Positions 13,255 through 16,088 of a stretch of DNA of 16,088 nucleotides are shown piece after piece. The notes under the pieces were generated by a model that was not told the origin of the DNA, searched no databases, and saw nothing but the letters and a program-made list of their open reading frames with translations. This DNA comes from JBBCJT01 sp037190665. GTDB lineage: Bacteria; Pseudomonadota; Alphaproteobacteria; Acetobacterales; Acetobacteraceae. The stretch covers positions 1 to 16,088 of the forward strand of contig JBBCJT010000235.1 of NCBI GenBank assembly GCA_037190665.1, read 5' to 3'. Each line of letters begins with the position of its first letter. Position 1 is the stretch's first letter. The translations under genes and the position numbers were made by a program.

Positions 13255-13522
13255 CGCGAGCGTCAGGTGCAGCAGCAGCGGGCGCGGGCCCCTTCGGCGC
13301 AGCGGTGCCGGGGCGTCCGGCCGGGTCATGCGTCGGCACCGCGCGCAGCATCGCGGCGGCCGCCCCCGCCCACAGCGCTGCCCAGGCCTGCCACGTCTCC
13401 GCCGTCTCCCGATCCGCCGCCCAAGCCGAAATCTCGCTCTGCCAGATGGCGATCCAGTCGCGCGCAAGCTGCGCCAGAGCCTCCGCCCCGGCAGGATCCG
13501 GCGCTCCGGCCGCATCCGCCAT
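13133..13522 (-). CDS. Trp-rich coiled-coil protein, PhaE-like PHA synthase partner (inferred)
   Basis: This 129-residue protein is not recognised with certainty. Its N-terminal domain (about residues 15-62, LAQLARDWIAIWQSEISAWAA) carries six tryptophans between residues 23 and 51 in an amphipathic helix-like spacing. A Pro/Ala-rich linker (63-88) leads to a charged coiled coil (89-113, EIDRLGRRIADLERRLAEL) and a basic tail. PhaE and PhaR subunits of class III/IV synthases share the plan of Trp-rich helices plus a C-terminal coiled coil, but they are longer (about 180-360). ATG 13522 has a good ribosome site (GGAGG, about 10 nt). It precedes and overlaps the PHA-synthase-like gene, the position expected for a subunit. 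The partner role is inference from layout and architecture; a granule-associated (phasin-like) protein is the alternative. Confidence 0.7.
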   Translation of the reverse strand: MADAAGAPDPAGAEALAQLARDWIAIWQSEISAWAADRETAETWQAWAALWAGAAAAMLRAVPTHDPAGRPGTAAPKGPAPAAAAPDARDAEIDRLGRRIADLERRLAELDRARSGGRRRGTPGRAAAE

Positions 13523-13560
13523 CGTGCACCCACCCTCCGGCAGCCAAGATAGCGGCTTCC

Positions 13561-13574
13561 TTCGCGATTGCGAA
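13561..13574. promoter_or_regulatory. Inverted repeat in the divergent phaR/PHA promoter region
   Basis: TTCGC (13561-13565) and GCGAA (13570-13574) flank GATT in the 101 nt between the divergent starts at 13522 and 13624. PhaR proteins bind short TGC/GCA-type inverted repeats near PHA genes and often their own promoter (family knowledge). This perfect 5-bp palindrome, followed by a further TGC at 13580, is a candidate PhaR operator by position only. Clear -35/-10 boxes are not visible. Confidence 0.35.
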
Positions 13575-13623
13575 AACGTGCTAGTCTGGCGCCAGAATGC
13601 AAGCGGGGAAGGACGCACCGCAC

Positions 13624-14235
13624 ATGTCGCAGGCCGCCCGAGTCGAGGGCACGAGTGGCGAGGCGGACACCGCCGCGTCGCCGCCGGTGGTCGTGAAGAA
13701 ATACGCCAACCGCCGCCTCTACAATACCGAGAGTTCCAGCTACATCACGCTCGACACGCTTGCCGACATGGTCCGCGCCGGGCGGGATTTCGTCGTCTAC
13801 GACGCGAAGAGCGGCGAGGACATCACCCGCGCCGTGCTGACCCAGATCATCGTCGAGGAGGAAAGCCGGGGCCGGAACCTGCTGCCGACGCCGTTCCTGC
13901 GCCAGCTCATCGGCTTCTACGGCGACAGCCTCCAGACGCTGGTCCCGCGCTATCTCGAGGAGGCGATGGGCACGTTCGCGCGCCAGCAGGAACAGATGCG
14001 CACGGCCATGACCAAGACGATGGAGGGCCTGCTCCCGCCGGGACTGGAGGAGATGCGGCGGCAGAACATGGCGATGATGGAGCGCGCCATGACCCTGTTC
14101 ACGCCTTTCTACGGACGGGCGGGCGAGGGAGGGGCGGGCGGTGAGGAGCCGCCGGCAGCGGCGCAGATCCGCGCGCTGCAGGAAGAGATCGAACGGCTGC
14201 GCCGGCAGGTGGAAAAACTGTCCAAGGGCGGCTGA
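13624..14235 (+). CDS. phaR: Polyhydroxyalkanoate synthesis repressor PhaR
   Basis: This 203-residue cytosolic regulator binds DNA and PHA granules; polymer binding releases it from promoters of phasin and PHA genes (family knowledge). The N-terminal PHB_acc_N domain spans about residues 22-83, with the signature VVVKKYANRRLYNTESSSYITLDTL, FVVYDAKSGEDITR and TQIIVEEE. The granule-binding PHB_acc segment follows (RNLLPTPFLRQLIGFYGDSL, to about 125). Then comes a Met/Gln-rich helical region and a C-terminal coiled coil (QIRALQEEIERLRRQVEKL, 181-199). The start ATG 13624 is preferred for AAGGA 10 nt upstream; an in-frame ATG at 13597 has none. It is transcribed divergently from the PHA-synthase-like pair, a typical arrangement for control of that pair. 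The identification is secure. Confidence 0.97.
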   Translation: MSQAARVEGTSGEADTAASPPVVVKKYANRRLYNTESSSYITLDTLADMVRAGRDFVVYDAKSGEDITRAVLTQIIVEEESRGRNLLPTPFLRQLIGFYGDSLQTLVPRYLEEAMGTFARQQEQMRTAMTKTMEGLLPPGLEEMRRQNMAMMERAMTLFTPFYGRAGEGGAGGEEPPAAAQIRALQEEIERLRRQVEKLSKGG

Positions 14236-14385
14236 GACGGCCCTGTGCACACCAGGTGACTTAGCTGGGACAACGGGGGGCGTGCAATCACAGGTTTATC
14301 GCTGGGCTTGCAGACCCCACCTGTAGGAACCATTCCTTGCGGGCGTCATTCAGTCGTCAGTAAAGCAACCGCGGGAGAATGCCCA

Positions 14386-14835
14386 ATGGCAGCCGCCATG
14401 GCCGGACAGATGGATCGCAGCCAGGACGGAGTTGCGACCGACGATCAGCACTCGCCGATGCGCGCGAGCAACGCGGATCGGCATGTCGGCACCCGGATCC
14501 GCGAACGCCGCATCATGATGGGCCTGTCGCAACAGCAGCTTGCGCGCATGATCGGCGTCACCTACCAGCAGGCCCACAAGTACGAGCGCGGACTGAACCG
14601 CATCTCGGCGGGGCGGCTGTACGAGATCGCGCAGGTTCTCGGCGTGCCGGTCTCCTGGTTCTTCGAGGGCATGGCCGGTGAGAACCAGGTGCCGGAGATG
14701 ACCTCGCGCCAGCGCATGTGCCTGGAGCTGGCGCGCAACTTCGCCGCCATCGACAACGAGAAGCATCAGGAAGCGCTGAGCCAGATGGCCCGCGCGCTGG
14801 CCGCGCAGGCGGCCGCCGAGCGCAAGACGAACTGA
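14386..14835 (+). CDS. XRE-family transcriptional regulator (PraR/PhrR-like)
   Basis: This 149-residue protein has one central Cro/C1-type helix-turn-helix (about residues 34-92). It runs HVGTRIRERRIMMGLSQQQLARMIGVTYQQAHKYERGLNRISAGRLYEIAQVLGVPVSWFFEG (key parts RIRERR, SQQQLA, TYQQAHKYERG, VPVSWFFEG). This wording is characteristic of an alphaproteobacterial group that includes rhizobial PraR/PhrR, repressors tied to quorum sensing, biofilm and stress. Whether this protein shares those targets is not known. A disordered N-terminus (1-33) and a helical C-terminus (LELARNFAAIDNEKHQEALSQMARAL) flank the HTH. The start ATG 14386 has GGGAG 8 nt upstream. The 150 nt gap from phaR suggests its own promoter. 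The family call is strong; the exact orthology is less so. Confidence 0.93.
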   Translation: MAAAMAGQMDRSQDGVATDDQHSPMRASNADRHVGTRIRERRIMMGLSQQQLARMIGVTYQQAHKYERGLNRISAGRLYEIAQVLGVPVSWFFEGMAGENQVPEMTSRQRMCLELARNFAAIDNEKHQEALSQMARALAAQAAAERKTN

Positions 14836-14845
14836 CCGGACGAAA

Positions 14846-14876
14846 ACGACGCATCGCGGCAGCCGCGATGCGTCGT
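14846..14876 (+). terminator. Long perfect hairpin after the XRE regulator
   Basis: A 14-bp perfect stem pairs 14846-14859 with 14863-14876 (arms ACGACGCATCGCGG and its complement) around CAG. It starts 11 nt after the stop codon at 14835. The plus strand lacks a T-run after the stem (CCGACG). The minus strand would have TTTT, but no minus-strand gene ends here. It is probably the 3' end structure of the regulator transcript. Confidence 0.65.
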
Positions 14877-14897
14877 CCGACGTGCAGTCGCTCCCTG

Positions 14898-14929
14898 TGA
14901 CGGTTGCCCCGTCAGAAGTCACGCTTCTG
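14898..14929 (+). promoter_or_regulatory. Two overlapping hairpins in the mutS upstream region
   Basis: TGACGG (14898-14903) pairs with CCGTCA (14909-14914). CAGAAG (14913-14918) pairs with CTTCTG (14924-14929). They share bases 14913-14914, so they may compete. They lie about 100 nt before the mutS start. A leader or promoter role is speculative; chance palindromes are possible. Confidence 0.3.
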
Positions 14930-15030
14930 TCGGCCCCCGATGCTTATGGCAAGTGAAAACCTGCATCGGCGGCCGGGGCATTTTCCGCCGCCGCGCTGAC
15001 AAGTCCCCGTCGCGCCGCTATCGAGGCGGC

Positions 15031-16088
15031 ATGACGATTCCGTCGCCCGATGGCGCATCGCCCGCCATGGCAGCCTGGTTCGCGGCCAAGACCGCCCATC
15101 CCGATGCGATCGTCTTCTTCCGCATGGGCGATTTCTACGAGCTGTTCTTCGCCGATGCCGAGGCGGCCTCCGCCGCGCTTGATATCGCGCTCACCTACCG
15201 GGGCGAGCATGGGGGCCAGCCGATCCCGATGTGCGGCGTGCCGGCGCACGCGGCCGAGACGTACCTGCTGCGGCTGATCCGGCGGGGCTTCCGCGTCGCG
15301 GTGGCCGAACAGCTCGAGACGCCGGCCGAGGCCAAGGCGCGCCGCGCGCCGATCCGCCGCGAGGTGGTCCGCCTCGTCACCCCCGGCACGCTGACCGAGG
15401 ACGCGCTGCTGGACCGCACCCGCCCCAACCTGCTGGTGGCGCTGGTCGCCGGGCGGGAACGCGTCGGCGCGGCGTGGCTCGATGTTTCGACCGGGGCCTT
15501 CGAGACCGCCGCGACCGCGCCCTCCGACCTCAACGCCCTGCTGGGACGGCTCGACCCGGCGGAGATCGTCGCCCCGGCGTCACTGGCGATCGAGGAGCCC
15601 TTCGCGTCCCGCCGGGCACCGCCGCGCGATGCCTCGCCGCCCGACCAGTCCCGCCGCCGGGTCGCCGACGCGTTCGGCGCCGCCAGCCTCGACGCGTTCG
15701 GCAGCTTCGAGCACGAGGAGGCGCAGGCGGCCGCGCTGGCGCTCGACTACGTGCGCGCGACCCAGGCCGGCAAATTGCCCCGCCTGTCGCGCCCCACACC
15801 GTCCGGCAGCGGCACGATGGCGATGGATGCGGCCACGCGCGCCAGCCTGGAACTGCTGGCCGCACGCGACGGCGACCCGCGCCACACGCTGTTCGCCGCC
15901 GTCGACCGCACGCTGGGCGCGGCCGGAGCGCGGCTGCTCGCCGCCCGGCTCGCCGCGCCGCTGACCGATCCCGCCGCGATCGCCCCGCGGCAGGATGCGT
16001 GGCAGCATCTGGTTTCCGCACCTGGCCTCGCCGCGTTGCGGGCGGCCCTGCGCCGCGCGCCCGACATGTCCCGCGCCCTCGGCCGCCT
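15031..16088 (+). CDS. mutS: DNA mismatch repair protein MutS (N-terminal 352 residues)
   Basis: MutS binds base mismatches as a sliding-clamp ATPase dimer and recruits MutL. The gene runs off the right edge, so the ATPase domain is not in the window. The mismatch-recognition domain is intact: ..IVFFRMGDFYELFFADAEA with the Phe-x-Glu motif at F35-Y36-E37 (wedge Phe and contacting Glu), then IPMCGVPAHAAETYL and VAVAEQLETPAEAK. The connector domain (VVRLVTPGTLTEDALL, WLDVSTGAF) follows. The start of the core/lever domain is AAVDRTLGAAGARLLAARLAAPL..PDMSRALGRL. The start ATG 15031 has GAGG 4 nt upstream and matches the family N-terminus. The 195-nt upstream gap holds hairpins and probably its promoter. 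The identification is secure. Confidence 0.97.
   Translation, partial: MTIPSPDGASPAMAAWFAAKTAHPDAIVFFRMGDFYELFFADAEAASAALDIALTYRGEHGGQPIPMCGVPAHAAETYLLRLIRRGFRVAVAEQLETPAEAKARRAPIRREVVRLVTPGTLTEDALLDRTRPNLLVALVAGRERVGAAWLDVSTGAFETAATAPSDLNALLGRLDPAEIVAPASLAIEEPFASRRAPPRDASPPDQSRRRVADAFGAASLDAFGSFEHEEAQAAALALDYVRATQAGKLPRLSRPTPSGSGTMAMDAATRASLELLAARDGDPRHTLFAAVDRTLGAAGARLLAARLAAPLTDPAAIAPRQDAWQHLVSAPGLAALRAALRRAPDMSRALGR

Overview
The window is very GC-rich chromosomal DNA (coding frames strongly biased to G or C at third codon positions). It most resembles an alphaproteobacterium of the Rhodospirillales, possibly Acetobacteraceae. The support is a PhaR-type PHA regulator, a PraR-like HTH protein, alphaproteobacterial-looking Pgk, Gap and Tkt, and strong GC3 bias. 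This placement is inferred from protein character only. I see no tRNA, rRNA, CRISPR array, transposase or phage gene.

Left part (1-4900). On the minus strand lie a truncated NIPSNAP gene and, upstream of it, a family 5 (peptide/opine-type) periplasmic substrate-binding protein. A gene-poor zone follows, with an AT-rich island of about 170 bp. The island carries three evenly spaced TGTGA repeats and leads into a 71-residue orphan gene with a perfect Shine-Dalgarno. Convergent to it is an 80-residue minus-strand orphan. Next comes a Nudix hydrolase and a proline-rich exported protein (11-bp gene overlap), bordered on both sides by REP-like palindromes.

Middle (4900-10200). This is a central-carbon block on the minus strand: tkt, then gap 30 nt downstream, then a strong gap terminator, an orphan AbrB-fold gene and pgk. 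A divergent gene for a small secreted six-cysteine protein (DUF6636-like) starts 31 nt from pgk. tkt, gap and pgk would serve lower glycolysis/gluconeogenesis and the pentose phosphate or Calvin interconversions; no rbc or prk gene is visible here.

Right part (10200-16088). A large di-heme c-type lipoprotein (RoxA/MauG-like) precedes tkt on the same strand. Beyond it lies a polyhydroxyalkanoate locus. A short PHA-synthase-like alpha/beta hydrolase with a Cys nucleophile and a tryptophan-rich, coiled-coil 129-residue partner (PhaE-like, inferred) form an overlapping minus-strand pair. They are transcribed away from phaR, the PHA repressor, across 101 nt. Downstream of phaR are an XRE/PraR-like regulator and the start of mutS, which runs off the right edge.

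The most interesting point is the minimal PHA synthase pair beside phaR. Next are the AT-rich island with its orphan gene, and the orphan AbrB gene with a repeated CTTTAG motif just upstream.
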